Below, one piece after another: positions 1 through 9,430 of a stretch of 64,000 nucleotides of DNA. A model generated the notes under the pieces. It ran no database searches. It was not told where the DNA came from and was given only the letters and a program-made list of their open reading frames with translations. The position numbers and the translations under genes were made by a program. This DNA comes from an uncultured Alphaproteobacteria bacterium (lineage in GTDB: Bacteria; Pseudomonadota; Alphaproteobacteria; Rhizobiales; Ancalomicrobiaceae), in NCBI GenBank assembly GCA_937892955.1, contig CALBKH010000095.1, positions 12,070 to 76,069 of the forward strand. Reading direction: 5' to 3'. Positions within the stretch are counted from its first letter, which is position 1; each line of letters begins with the position of its first letter.

Positions 1-134
1 CGCCACTCGCCGTCGTCCATGCCGCCGACGAAGCGGCGGCGGAGCGGGCGGTGGCACGCGTCCGTGCCGCCTATCGGACGGGCGCGACCGTGCCCGAGGT
101 CCATCCGCTCGTCGCGGCCCGTATCGTCGCCTGA
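1..134 (+). CDS. deoA: Thymidine phosphorylase, C-terminal end (partial)
   Basis: Only the last 43 codons are in the window, read from base 3 to the TGA at 132-134. The segment begins PLAVVHAADEA, which matches the C-terminal domain of thymidine/pyrimidine-nucleoside phosphorylases (PLAV-HA-DE in the E. coli enzyme). The next gene, 21 bases downstream on the same strand, is deoB, the usual partner in nucleoside catabolism: the phosphorylase releases deoxyribose-1-phosphate, which DeoB isomerises. The call rests on a short tail plus context, so the exact substrate class is open. Confidence 0.72.
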   Translation, partial: PLAVVHAADEAAAERAVARVRAAYRTGATVPEVHPLVAARIVA

Positions 135-155
135 GGCGACCGCGAAAGGACATCC

Positions 156-1391
156 ATGGCGCGCGCCATCCTGCTCGTCCTCGATTCCTTCGGCATCGGC
201 GCCTCCGCCGACGCCGATCGCTTCGGCGATGTCGGATCGGACACCTTCGGCCACATCGCCGAGGCCTGCGCCGCCGGGCGGGGCGACCGGGCGGGGCTGC
301 GCACCGGGCCGCTCCTGCTGCCGCACCTCGCGCGTCTCGGGCTCCTGGCGGCGCATCGGGCCTCGACGGGGAAATCCCTGCCGATGGTCGCGCCGCCGAC
401 CATCACCGGGGCGCACGGTTTCGCGGTGGAGACCTCGCGCGGCAAGGACACACCGTCGGGTCACTGGGAGCTGATGGGGGTGCCGGTCACCTTCGACTGG
501 GGTTACTTCCCGAATACCCACCCGTGTTTCCCGCCCGATCTCGTCGCGGATCTGGTGCGCGAGGCGAAGCTTCCCGGCATCCTCGGCGACGAACACGCCT
601 CGGGCACCGAGATCATCGCCCGTCTCGGCATCGAGCACATGCGGACGGGAAAGCCGATCTGTTACACCTCGGCCGATTCGGTCTTCCAGATCGCGGCGCA
701 CGAGGAGACGTTCGGGCTCGACCGGCTGCTCGCGACCTGCGAGATCGCCCGCCGCCTCGTCGATCCGCTCGGCATCGGCCGGGTGATCGCCCGCCCCTTC
801 GTCGGCTCGTCGCCGGCCGACTTCAAGCGCACCGCCAACCGGCGCGACTACGCCGTGCCGCCGCCGGCGCCGACGCTGCTCGACCGGGCGAAGGCCGCGG
901 GCCGCGAGGTGGTGGCGATCGGCAAGATCTCCGACATCTTCGCCGGCATGGGCGTGACGCGGAAGGTCAAGGCGGCCGGCAACATGGCGCTCGTCGACGC
1001 CACCCTCGCCGCGCTCGACAGCGCACCCGACGGGGCCCTGATCCTCACCAATCTCGTCGATTTCGACATGGAATACGGCCACCGCCGCGACGTCGCCGGC
1101 TATGCCGCGGCGCTCGAGGCCTTCGACGCGCGGCTTCCTGAAATCGAGGCCCGGCTCCGGCCCGGGGACCTCGTCGCCGCCACCGCCGACCACGGCTGCG
1201 ATCCGGCCTGGCGCGGCACCGATCACACCCGTGAACACGTGCCGGTGCTGGCCTTCGGGCCGGGCATCGTGGCGCGCGATCTCGGCCGGCTCGGCTTCGC
1301 CGATGTCGGCGCGAGTTTCGCCGGCCATCTCGGACTCGAGCCGGGGCCGCACGGGAGGAACGTGCTCGCGGACGCCGACGGCCGCGCCTGA
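156..1391 (+). CDS. deoB: Phosphopentomutase DeoB
   Basis: This cytoplasmic enzyme interconverts (deoxy)ribose-1-phosphate and (deoxy)ribose-5-phosphate, linking nucleoside breakdown to the pentose phosphate pathway. The 411-residue product has the alkaline-phosphatase-superfamily metal site: the N-terminal LVLDSFGIGA with its metal-binding Asp, GKDTPSGHWE around residue 100 with the phospho-acceptor Thr, and the late TADHGCDP and GTDHTREHVP motifs that supply metal ligands. Length fits the family (about 400). The ATG at 156 follows an AAAGGA ribosome-binding site. It follows deoA and ends against a hairpin and the convergent grpE. Confidence 0.97.
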   Translation: MARAILLVLDSFGIGASADADRFGDVGSDTFGHIAEACAAGRGDRAGLRTGPLLLPHLARLGLLAAHRASTGKSLPMVAPPTITGAHGFAVETSRGKDTPSGHWELMGVPVTFDWGYFPNTHPCFPPDLVADLVREAKLPGILGDEHASGTEIIARLGIEHMRTGKPICYTSADSVFQIAAHEETFGLDRLLATCEIARRLVDPLGIGRVIARPFVGSSPADFKRTANRRDYAVPPPAPTLLDRAKAAGREVVAIGKISDIFAGMGVTRKVKAAGNMALVDATLAALDSAPDGALILTNLVDFDMEYGHRRDVAGYAAALEAFDARLPEIEARLRPGDLVAATADHGCDPAWRGTDHTREHVPVLAFGPGIVARDLGRLGFADVGASFAGHLGLEPGPHGRNVLADADGRA

Positions 1392-1411
1392 AGCTTCCCC
1401 GGAAACGACGA

Positions 1412-1431
1412 AGGCCGCCCGTGGGCGGCCT
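1412..1431. terminator. Hairpin between convergent deoB and grpE
   Basis: A 9-base inverted repeat, AGGCCGCCC (1412-1420) and GGGCGGCCT (1423-1431), lies in the 64-base gap between the deoB stop and the grpE stop. It can fold on either strand. There is no T-run on either side, so termination is inferred from position and stem strength. Confidence 0.5.
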
Positions 1432-1455
1432 CCATGAATCTCGCTCGACCGAGCG

Positions 1456-2049
1456 TCACACCGTCTTGTCGACGCTGGCGCCCGGTTCGGCGGGGGCCTC
1501 GGCGGCGACCTTGGGGCCGCCCTTGGAGACGCCGACCAGGGCGGGGCGCAGGACACGGCCGCCGATGGCGAAGCCGTCCTGGAGCACCTGCAACACGGTG
1601 CCGGCGGGCACCTCCGGGTTGGGGATCTCGAACATCGCCTGATGGAGATTGGGGTCGAAGCGCTCGCCCTGCGGCGAGAGCTTGCGCACGCCGTGCTTCT
1701 CCATGGTCTTGAGGAGTTCGCGGCCGGTCAGATCGACACCCTCGATGAGGGCCGAGGCGCCGGCGACGCCGCTCTCGCGCAGCTCGGCCGGCACCGCGGC
1801 CAGCGCCCGATCGAAGTTGTCGGCCACCGAAAGGAGATCGCGGGCGAAGCCGGAGACGGCGTAGTCGCGGGCGTCCTTCACTTCCTTCTCGGTGCGGCGG
1901 CGCAGATTCTCCATCTCGGCCAGGGTGCGCAGCAGGCGATCCTTGAGATCGGCGGCTTCGGCCCGGAGCGTCTCGATCGGATCGGGCGCGTCCGCCGCGG
2001 GTTCGACTACGGCCTCGGTCTCGGGGGTGATCGCGGTCTCGTCGGTCAT
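1456..2049 (-). CDS. grpE: Nucleotide exchange factor GrpE
   Basis: GrpE releases ADP from the chaperone DnaK and is part of the cytosolic heat-shock machinery. The 197-residue protein has an acidic Pro/Ala-rich N-terminus, a long coiled coil (about residues 30-85, containing the family hallmark AEMENLRRRTEKE), and a C-terminal beta domain with FDPNLHQAMFEIP and ALVGVSKG. The reading frame stays open further upstream, but ATG at 2049 (MTDETAITPE) gives the normal family length. dnaK and dnaJ are not in the window. The neighbour upstream is trxA, 206 bases away. Confidence 0.95.
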   Translation of the reverse strand: MTDETAITPETEAVVEPAADAPDPIETLRAEAADLKDRLLRTLAEMENLRRRTEKEVKDARDYAVSGFARDLLSVADNFDRALAAVPAELRESGVAGASALIEGVDLTGRELLKTMEKHGVRKLSPQGERFDPNLHQAMFEIPNPEVPAGTVLQVLQDGFAIGGRVLRPALVGVSKGGPKVAAEAPAEPGASVDKTV

Positions 2050-2196
2050 GGACGTCCTCGGCAAACGACTTCTCTGCGGCTCATCGGCGGCGAGGCGAAC
2101 CACCCGTGGGTCGGCCTCGAACCGTCGCACCGCGGATTTGAGGGTTCGGCGCGCGCATTTCAAGTGCGAATCGCGGCTACCCCCCCGCGAACGGCA

Positions 2197-2228
2197 CGAC
2201 GCCCGGCATCGGGCGAAGCCGGGCGTCG
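2197..2228 (-). terminator. Probable trxA terminator hairpin
   Basis: An 11-base perfect stem, CGACGCCCGGC (2197-2207) with GCCGGGCGTCG (2218-2228) and a 10-base loop, lies 27 bases past the trxA stop on the minus strand. No T-run follows, as is common in very GC-rich genomes. It separates trxA from grpE. Confidence 0.5.
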
Positions 2229-2255
2229 CGAAGGGGACAGGCGAAGCCTCGCCGA

Positions 2256-2579
2256 TCAGGCGATGGCGCCGTTGATCCAGTCGACCAGGCGGCCCTTGGG
2301 GGCAGCGCCGACCTGCATCGCCGCCGGCTTGCCGCCGGAGAAGACGATCAGGGTGGGGATCGAGCGCACGCCGAAACGCATGGCGGCGCGGGGATTCTCG
2401 TCGATGTTGAGCTTCACCACCTTCACCCGGCCGGCCATCTCGTTGGAGATCTCCTCGAGCGCCGGGGCGATCATGCGGCAGGGGCCGCACCATTCGGCCC
2501 AGAAGTCGACGACGACCGGCTCGGCGGACCCGAGAACGTCGGCATCGAAGGTGGCATCGGTGACTTTCTGCGTCGCCAT
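2256..2579 (-). CDS. trxA: Thioredoxin TrxA
   Basis: This small cytoplasmic dithiol-disulfide oxidoreductase is 107 residues long and carries the exact thioredoxin active site WCGPC (about residues 31-35). It also has the downstream KLNIDENP and the cis-proline loop RSIPTLIVF. Length and motifs are those of canonical Trx1. It lies at the downstream end of the conserved trxA-addA-addB block, 119 bases after the addA stop. A GAGG ribosome-binding site precedes the ATG at a long spacing of about 10 bases. Confidence 0.96.
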   Translation of the reverse strand: MATQKVTDATFDADVLGSAEPVVVDFWAEWCGPCRMIAPALEEISNEMAGRVKVVKLNIDENPRAAMRFGVRSIPTLIVFSGGKPAAMQVGAAPKGRLVDWINGAIA

Positions 2580-2698
2580 CTCAAATAAACCTCATCGGTC
2601 GACGCCGTGGGAGAGGGCGTCGTTCTTCGCAGTCCAAACTAGGAACGCGACATCTCAGCGTCAAGATGCGGTGGTCGGTGCGACATCACCCCACAGGA

Positions 2699-5600
2699 TC
2701 ACGTCGCCGCGAGTGGCCGATCGGCGGCATCGAGGGCCTCGGTCGAGATCTCGTCGAGCGCCGGCCCGGTCGTCCACAACAGGAAGGCGCGGATGGCGCG
2801 ATCCGGGAACATCGGCTGCAACAGCCGGCGATAGAGCGCCATCTGGCCGACGTAACTCTCGGGAACCGCGCTGCCGGCGGGATGGCGGTCCGATTTGAAG
2901 TCGATCACCCGGACCTCGCGCTCGCCGACCACCAGCCGGTCGATGCGGCCGGACACCTCGACGACCTCGCCGCGTCGATCGACGAGACGGCCGACGATCG
3001 GCACCTCGGCACGCGCTTCCTCTCCGAAGATCGCGGCGAACTCCGATTCGGCGAGGACGGCGAGCACCTCGCGCGCGATCTCGTCGCGCTCGGTCGGCGT
3101 CAGATCGGCGGCGCGGGCGTCGAGGAAGCGGCGGGCGGCGGCGGCGCGATCGGCGGGCGGGCGAGCCGGCAAACGCTCGAGCAGGCGATGGACGAGGATA
3201 CCGCGGCGGCGTTCCCGGTCGCCGCTCGCCGCGGCGAGGCGATCGCGCGGGTCGATCTCCGGCAGCGGACCGGCTCGGTCGCGCTCGGCGAGGGCGGCGG
3301 ACGGGGTGATCCGACGCGGCGGCGCGACGGAGGGCGGCGGCGCGGCGATCCAGCTCGGCAGGCCGAGGGCGACCGGGGGGGCGGCTCCGGCAGGTTCCGG
3401 CACGGGAGCCGCAGTATCGCGAATCGCCGCGGACGCCGGCGTCGCCCGCCAACGCAGGATCGGTTCGCCTTCGGCGGTGGAGACGACCTCGGCGTCGGCG
3501 GCGAGCGCGGTGCGCACCACCTCGTACCAGCAGCCGGGCGCCGGTCCGGAGGCGGGCGCGAGACCGCAGAGGTAGAGCCGGTCGCCGGCGCGGGTCAGCG
3601 CCACGTAGAGCAGGCGATGGTATTCGCCGAGCGCCTCTTCGCGCAGCCGATCACGTTCCTCGATCACCCGGCGCGGCGTCGGCTTGCGGTTCCACACCAG
3701 CGCCGGCGCGGCGCCGGGCGGGGCGCCGGGCACGGCCAAGGTCACCAGATCGGGATCGTGGGACGAATGGACCGGCGCGGCGCCGCCGTCGACCAGGAAG
3801 ACCACCGGCGCTTCGAGGCCCTTGGCGCCGTGCACCGTCATCACCCGGATCTCGTCACGGCTCTCGTCGAGTTCGCGCTTGATCTCGGGGGCGGCGGTCG
3901 CGACCTCCTCGAGGAAGCGGCCGAGGCTCACCGGCGGGCCGCGATCGGCGGCGAGCGCCAGCGCCATGAACTCGTCGAGCACGTCGTCGGCCTCCGAACC
4001 GAGGCGGGCGAGGAAGCGGCGTCGGCCGCCGTCGGCGGCGAGGACGCCCATGAACAGCTCGAAGGGCGGGACGCGGCCGGCGAGATCGCGCCAGCGCTCG
4101 AGCCGGGCGAGCGGTTCGGCGAAGCGCGGATGGCCGGGACCGCGGCGGCAAAGCACTTCGGAGAGGCTCTCGGACGGACGGCGATCGGCGCGGGCGAGGT
4201 CGATCAGGTCGTCGTCGTCGAGGTCGAAGAGCGGGCTCTTCAGCACCGCGGCGAGCGACAGGTCGTCCTCGGGCAGCACCAGGGCGCGGCCGAGGGCGAG
4301 GAGATCGGCGATGGCGATGTGGTCGGTGAGGCGCAGTCGGTCCTGGCCGGCGACCGGGATGCCCCGCTCCTTCAGCACCCGGTTCATCGCCTCGACGAAG
4401 GGCCCGCGCTTACGCACCAGAACGATGATGTCGCGGTAGGCGACCGGTGCGCCGGTGCCTTCGAGGACGAAGCCGGGACGGGTCAGCCGGGCGATCTCGT
4501 CGGCGATGCCGCGGGCGAGCTTCTCCCAGGGGTGATCGTGGCGGCTGCGATCGATCGGCGCCAGCCAGTCGGCGGGGGCTTCGGCCTTCTCGGCGACGAT
4601 CATCGGCCAGATCTCGACGAGACCGGGCGCGCCGGCGCGGGCGGCGGCGTGGTTCACGTAGTCGGCCGGATCGGCGAGCAGGCGACCTCGCAGGTCCTCG
4701 CCGGCGAAGACCCGGTCGACGGCGGCGAGGACGTCGGCGGTGGAACGGAACGACAGGTCGAGCTTGACGTCGGCGAAGGCGCCGTCGGCCTCGGCGACCT
4801 TGCGGGCGAAGTCGCGGCGGGTCTCGGAGAAGGCGTGCGGGGCGGCGCCCTGGAAGGAATAGATCGACTGTTTCTCGTCGCCGACGGCGAAGATGGTGCG
4901 ATGTTTGGTGCGCGCTCCTTCGCCGGCGAAGAATTCTTCGGTCAGGCTGCGGACGATGCGCCACTGACGCGGGCTGGTGTCCTGTGCCTCGTCGACGAGG
5001 ACGTGGTCGATGCCCTTGTCGAGCTTGTACTGGACCCATTGGGCGGCGTCGGAGCGCGACAGGAGATCGGCGGTGCGACCGACGAGGTCGTCGAAGTCGA
5101 GGGCGTCGCGGCGGCGCTTGCGCAGCTCGTATTCGCCGATCACCGCATCGGCGAGGGTCAGCAGGGCGCCGGTGGCGCGTAGGGTCGCGAGCCGGGCTCG
5201 CCGGTCGGCGATGTCCTTCAGCCGCTCGGCTTCGGCGCGGGCGCGGTCGAAGACGTCGGGGACGACGGTGGCGGCGGCCTTGGAGGCGATCGAGGTGTCG
5301 GCCTTCGCCTCGCCCGCTTTGGTCAGGAAGATCGACGCCCACGCCTCGGCCCGGACGGCGAGCGGCAGGGCGGCGTCGCGGGCGCGGGCGAGGCGGTCGG
5401 CCTGGTCGCCGTCGCGCTTGCCGCCCGCCCCCCAAGCGGCGGCGAGACGCGACGCGTAGGCCTCCGGGATCTCGGGCGAGGCGAGGCATTCGGCGTCGAA
5501 GTCGGCCGCGGTCAGGGCCGGATCGATGGCGAGGACGCCGGCCAATTGGGTGAAGGCGTCGTCGGGCATGCCGGTGTCGCGCAGCCACTGCCGCCACAGG

Positions 5601-6220
5601 TCGCGAACGCCGATGACGCTCGCCAGCGCGTCGAGCACCACCGCCTCGCCGGTCTCGGCGAGAAGCTCGGCCAGGGCGCGGCCGAGCGGCGTGTCGTCGT
5701 CCGTGCTCGCCCGCACCAGGACGGCGTCGCGGGCGGCGGCGATCAGATCGGCTTCGGCCGTGGCATCGAGGATGTCGAAGGCGCCGCCGAGATCGGCCTC
5801 CAGCGGGAACTGCTGGAGGATGCGTTCGCAGAAGCCGTGGATGGTCTGGATCTTGAGGCCGCCGGGGGTCTCGATCGCCGCGGCAAAGAGCCGGCGGGCC
5901 GCCGCCAGCCGCTCCGGCCGTGGCGCTTCGCCCTCCAGCTTGTCGATCTCGGCAGCGAGAGTGGCGTCGTCGAGCACCGCCCAATCGCCGAGGATCTTGT
6001 AGACGCGGTTCGCCATGGTGGCGGCGGCCGCCTTGGTGAAGGTGAGGCAGAGGATGCGCGAGGCGGGATTGCCGGCGAGCAGCAGGCGGACGACGCGGCG
6101 GGCGAGGACGTAGGTCTTGCCGGAGCCGGCGTTGGCCGACACCCAGGCGGAGGTGCGCGGGGCGGCGGCGCGGCGCTGATCGTCGGTGGTCTTCTGCGGA
6201 ACGGTGAAGCCGGCGCTCAT
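2699..6220 (-). CDS. addA: Double-strand break repair helicase AddA
   Basis: AddA is the helicase-nuclease subunit of AddAB, the RecBCD counterpart that resects DNA ends for RecA. The 1173-residue protein starts with a UvrD-type helicase. Walker A SANAGSGKT is near residues 28-36, DEAQDTSPRQW is the motif II region, VGDEKQSIYSFQGA follows, and VMTVHGAKGLEAPVVFL and LLYVALTRAGDRLYL are motifs V and VI. The C-terminal RecB-type nuclease has VIDFKSDR and YVGQMALYRRLL. It overlaps addB by four bases, implying translational coupling. The sequence is intact and matches the alphaproteobacterial form. Confidence 0.95.
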   Translation of the reverse strand: MSAGFTVPQKTTDDQRRAAAPRTSAWVSANAGSGKTYVLARRVVRLLLAGNPASRILCLTFTKAAAATMANRVYKILGDWAVLDDATLAAEIDKLEGEAPRPERLAAARRLFAAAIETPGGLKIQTIHGFCERILQQFPLEADLGGAFDILDATAEADLIAAARDAVLVRASTDDDTPLGRALAELLAETGEAVVLDALASVIGVRDLWRQWLRDTGMPDDAFTQLAGVLAIDPALTAADFDAECLASPEIPEAYASRLAAAWGAGGKRDGDQADRLARARDAALPLAVRAEAWASIFLTKAGEAKADTSIASKAAATVVPDVFDRARAEAERLKDIADRRARLATLRATGALLTLADAVIGEYELRKRRRDALDFDDLVGRTADLLSRSDAAQWVQYKLDKGIDHVLVDEAQDTSPRQWRIVRSLTEEFFAGEGARTKHRTIFAVGDEKQSIYSFQGAAPHAFSETRRDFARKVAEADGAFADVKLDLSFRSTADVLAAVDRVFAGEDLRGRLLADPADYVNHAAARAGAPGLVEIWPMIVAEKAEAPADWLAPIDRSRHDHPWEKLARGIADEIARLTRPGFVLEGTGAPVAYRDIIVLVRKRGPFVEAMNRVLKERGIPVAGQDRLRLTDHIAIADLLALGRALVLPEDDLSLAAVLKSPLFDLDDDDLIDLARADRRPSESLSEVLCRRGPGHPRFAEPLARLERWRDLAGRVPPFELFMGVLAADGGRRRFLARLGSEADDVLDEFMALALAADRGPPVSLGRFLEEVATAAPEIKRELDESRDEIRVMTVHGAKGLEAPVVFLVDGGAAPVHSSHDPDLVTLAVPGAPPGAAPALVWNRKPTPRRVIEERDRLREEALGEYHRLLYVALTRAGDRLYLCGLAPASGPAPGCWYEVVRTALAADAEVVSTAEGEPILRWRATPASAAIRDTAAPVPEPAGAAPPVALGLPSWIAAPPPSVAPPRRITPSAALAERDRAGPLPEIDPRDRLAAASGDRERRRGILVHRLLERLPARPPADRAAAARRFLDARAADLTPTERDEIAREVLAVLAESEFAAIFGEEARAEVPIVGRLVDRRGEVVEVSGRIDRLVVGEREVRVIDFKSDRHPAGSAVPESYVGQMALYRRLLQPMFPDRAIRAFLLWTTGPALDEISTEALDAADRPLAAT

Positions 6221-9200
6221 GGCTCACCCCCTTCCGGCATCTCGCCGGCGGCCCATTCGGCGACGCGGGCGAGGTGGTCGTAGGGGCCGGAGCGGTCCTT
6301 CTCGAAGCGGACGTGGCGACGCGAGATCCAGCCGGTGGCGGGGTCGCGGAAGGTCCGCACCAGTTCGATCAGGCCGTCGCGCGCCGCGTCGGCGAGGGCG
6401 TCCGGATCGGATCCGTCGGCGGTGACGCCGCGCCGTTCCCAAATGCCGCCGGCCTCGCCGCCCTTCAGATGCAGATAGGCGAGTTCGCCGATCGGCCTAT
6501 CGGCGTAGTCGGCCCCGAAGGCGCCGGCGCGGGCCATCGCCGCCTCCAGCGGCAACTGCGGGGCGAGGAGGCTCTGCACCTCCTTCTCGCTCGGCGGACG
6601 GCCGGTCTTGTAGTCGAGCACGGCGAGCGAGCCGTCGGCCATCAGGTCGAGGCGATCGGCATAGCCGGTCAGGGTGAAGGGGACGCCGTCGACCAGGATC
6701 TCCCAGCGGCCGCCGACCTCGGTGCGGCGTTCGCCGACGAGCGGGCTGCGCGCCGCATCCGCCGCGAGCCACCAGCGGGCGATCGCCGCGAGCCGCGGTC
6801 GCCACAGTGCGACGATCTCAGGGAAGGCGTCGTATTTTTCGAGGCAGGTCTCGGCGATGGCGGCGAGCCGCGCCGCTTCGGCCTCGCTCGCGGTGCCGTC
6901 CCAGGTCTCGACGAACTGCGCCAGGACCTCGTGGACGAAGGTGCCGCGCTCGGCCGCGCCGATCTCGCCGCCGAGCGGATCGAGCGGGTCGAGGCCGAGC
7001 ACATGGCGGGCGTAGAGGGCGTAGGGGTCGCGGATCCAGGTCTCGATCTCGGTGACCGACAGCTTGTTCGGCCGCCATTCGACCGGCGGCTTCGGCTCCG
7101 GCCGGCGGATGGTGCGCGGCGGCGCCGATGCGGCATCGAGGGCGCGGGCCCAGCCGAGAAAGCGTTCGGCCTCGCCGGTCAGGCGGCGGTGGCCCTCGGC
7201 ACCGGTCAGGGTGGTCAGGCGTTGCAGCCAGCGCGAGGGAACGGTCGGGGCGCCGCCGGCGCGGGCGGAACGGGCGAGTACCACCCGGCGGGCGGCGGCA
7301 CCTTGCGCATAGTCGTGGGCGGAGAGGCCGATGCGGCGCTCGGGTGCTTCGAGCGCCATGTCGCGGCGCATCGGCCGCGACAGCCAGGGATCGGTGCGGG
7401 TGGTGATCGGCCACACGCCTTCGTCGAGACCGGCGAGCACCACCAGATCGAAGGAGAGGAGGCGCGCCTCGAGCGGGCCGAAGACGAAGATGCGGGCATC
7501 CGGCGCAGTCGGCCGGCGTACCGGCGCGTCGCCGAGGAGCGCGTCGAAGAAGCCGGGCCACGCGGAGGCGGGAAAGGCGAGGTCGCCGCCTTCGCTCGCC
7601 GCGGCGCGGCCGAGCTCGGCGAGCGCCGAAGCGAGCGCCGCACCGTCGTCGCCGTCGTAGAGGGCGGCATCGGAGCCGGTGCCGTCGCGGGCGACCGCCG
7701 AGAGCGCCGCGACATGGGCGGCGAGCAGGGTCGGCACGGCGACGTCGCCGGACCCGGCGAGGCTCTCCAGCGGTCCGAGGGCGTCGACCAGGGCAGCGAG
7801 AAGATCGCGGGCGGCGGCGAGCGTCTCGGGCGACAGGCGACGGAGCGGCCGCGGTTCGCGCGAGCGCGGCGCGGTGATCTCACCGACCCGTTCGTCGAAG
7901 GCGGCGAGGAGGCTGCGGCCGAAGGGCAAGGTGCGGGGACCGCGCAGCACCACCAGTTCGACCACCCGCGCAAGCCGCCGTGCCTCGCCGGCGGGACGGC
8001 CGAAGCGGGCGAGCGGATGGGCGAGGAGGGCGGAGACGGCGGCCGGTTCCCAGCCGCCGAGCGCCACCTCGGCGACCAGTCGGGCGAGAAGCGCGGCGCG
8101 GGTGTGGCCGAACGGTTGGCCGGCGGAATCGTCGATCTCCAGGCCCCAGCGGGCGAGTTCGGTGGCGACGCGGCGGGCGAGGATGCGGTCGGGAGTGACC
8201 AGCGCCGCGGTTTTCGTCGGATCCTCGATCGCCTCGCGCAGCGCCAGCGCCACGGCGAGCGCCTCCTCGCCCTCGCTCTTCGCCTCGATCGCCGACAACC
8301 CGTCGAGGGCGGCGTCGAGATCGAAGCCGTCGGCGCGGATGGTCGCGGCGAAATCCGCCCAGGCGTCGGAGGATTCGGCCGGTCGCAGGCTCTCCGAGAG
8401 AAGGCGCGCACGCGCCGCTTCGCGGGCATCGGCTTCGCCACCGAGGCGCGCGACGTCGGTGCGGGCGACGCCGAGTCGGTCGAGGAGCAGGCGCAGGCCG
8501 TACTGGGGATGGCCGGGCACCGGCTCGCCGTCGAGTGTGCCCGGTTCGAGCAGGTCCCAGGCCGCGTCGTCGAGGTCGAAGTCGAGGCCGGGGAGAACCA
8601 CGGCGCCGTTGTCGAGCCGGCTCACCACGGCGATCAACTCGGCGGTCGAGGGCACCGAACCGGTCGAGCCGGCGGCGATCACCGGGCCCTTCGGCGGGTG
8701 TTCGGCGAGCCGGGCGGCTTCGCGGCGCACCGCGGCGTGGCGGCGCACCGCCGGATCGGCGAGGCCGCGTTCGGCGAGGTGTTTCGGCCAGGCGTCGGCG
8801 ACGATGGCGAGGAAGGCTCGCGTCATCTGCCAATAGGCGGCGTGGTCGTCGGGGACGAGATCGTCGAGCTTGGCCCAGTCGACGCCCTGCGACACCACCT
8901 GATCCATCAGGGTGAGCAGCGCCGTCGACAGGCGCACCGCCTCGGCCGGGCTCGACGGCAGGGTCGGCGCCGATCCGGTCGCCGGGTTGAGCAGCGATCC
9001 GGCGAGCGCCCGCGTCCAGCCGAGCACCAGCCGGGCCATCACCAGACGGCGTTCGAGCGGGGTGGCGACCGGTTCGTCGTCGCCGTCGTCGGCGAAGAGG
9101 TCCTCGTCGGCATCGACGTCGCCGAAGGGGCGGATGGCGGGCAGCAGCATCGCCGACGGGCCGCCGCGGGCGGTGATCTCGGCGAGGAACGCCGCTTCGA

Positions 9201-9414
9201 GCGCACGCGCCGCGCGCCGGGTCGGCACCAGGATCAGGGTGTCGGCGAGGACGACGGGATCGCGGCCGTCCCAGCGGAAGCCGGGGACGACCTCGCCGTC
9301 GAGGAGGGCGCGGACCAGAGTCGGCAGAAAGGGGCGGCCGGCGTCGATCGAGGTGACGCGGGGGGTGGGATCGCGGGACGGGCGCGGCGGGGAACCTTCG
9401 GCCGTGGCGGTCAT
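6217..9414 (-). CDS. addB: Double-strand break repair protein AddB
   Basis: This is the second AddAB subunit, 1065 residues. It has a helicase-like fold at the N-terminus (LILVPTRRAARALEAAFL in place of a canonical Walker A) and a RecB-family nuclease at the C-terminus (AVLDYKTGRP near residue 930, then APQLPLEAAMA). The C-terminal PYALYARHVLGLDPLDP is typical of alphaproteobacterial AddB. I see only one cysteine (in ETCLEKYD), so the four-cysteine iron-sulfur staple of the Bacillus enzyme is absent. The ATGA overlap with addA and a 16-base gap to murU place it in the operon. Confidence 0.93.
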   Translation of the reverse strand: MTATAEGSPPRPSRDPTPRVTSIDAGRPFLPTLVRALLDGEVVPGFRWDGRDPVVLADTLILVPTRRAARALEAAFLAEITARGGPSAMLLPAIRPFGDVDADEDLFADDGDDEPVATPLERRLVMARLVLGWTRALAGSLLNPATGSAPTLPSSPAEAVRLSTALLTLMDQVVSQGVDWAKLDDLVPDDHAAYWQMTRAFLAIVADAWPKHLAERGLADPAVRRHAAVRREAARLAEHPPKGPVIAAGSTGSVPSTAELIAVVSRLDNGAVVLPGLDFDLDDAAWDLLEPGTLDGEPVPGHPQYGLRLLLDRLGVARTDVARLGGEADAREAARARLLSESLRPAESSDAWADFAATIRADGFDLDAALDGLSAIEAKSEGEEALAVALALREAIEDPTKTAALVTPDRILARRVATELARWGLEIDDSAGQPFGHTRAALLARLVAEVALGGWEPAAVSALLAHPLARFGRPAGEARRLARVVELVVLRGPRTLPFGRSLLAAFDERVGEITAPRSREPRPLRRLSPETLAAARDLLAALVDALGPLESLAGSGDVAVPTLLAAHVAALSAVARDGTGSDAALYDGDDGAALASALAELGRAAASEGGDLAFPASAWPGFFDALLGDAPVRRPTAPDARIFVFGPLEARLLSFDLVVLAGLDEGVWPITTRTDPWLSRPMRRDMALEAPERRIGLSAHDYAQGAAARRVVLARSARAGGAPTVPSRWLQRLTTLTGAEGHRRLTGEAERFLGWARALDAASAPPRTIRRPEPKPPVEWRPNKLSVTEIETWIRDPYALYARHVLGLDPLDPLGGEIGAAERGTFVHEVLAQFVETWDGTASEAEAARLAAIAETCLEKYDAFPEIVALWRPRLAAIARWWLAADAARSPLVGERRTEVGGRWEILVDGVPFTLTGYADRLDLMADGSLAVLDYKTGRPPSEKEVQSLLAPQLPLEAAMARAGAFGADYADRPIGELAYLHLKGGEAGGIWERRGVTADGSDPDALADAARDGLIELVRTFRDPATGWISRRHVRFEKDRSGPYDHLARVAEWAAGEMPEGGEP

Positions 9415-9430
9415 CCGGTCCCTCCCCGCC

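Noticed and set aside
2601..2621. GACGCC...GGCGTC hairpin between addA and trxA
   Set aside because: Only six pairs with a nine-base loop and inside the trxA leader; too weak to call as a terminator.
2666..5182. 838-codon open frame on the plus strand opposite addA
   Set aside because: It is a shadow of the addA codons; the translated sequence has no family features, while addA has all helicase and nuclease motifs.
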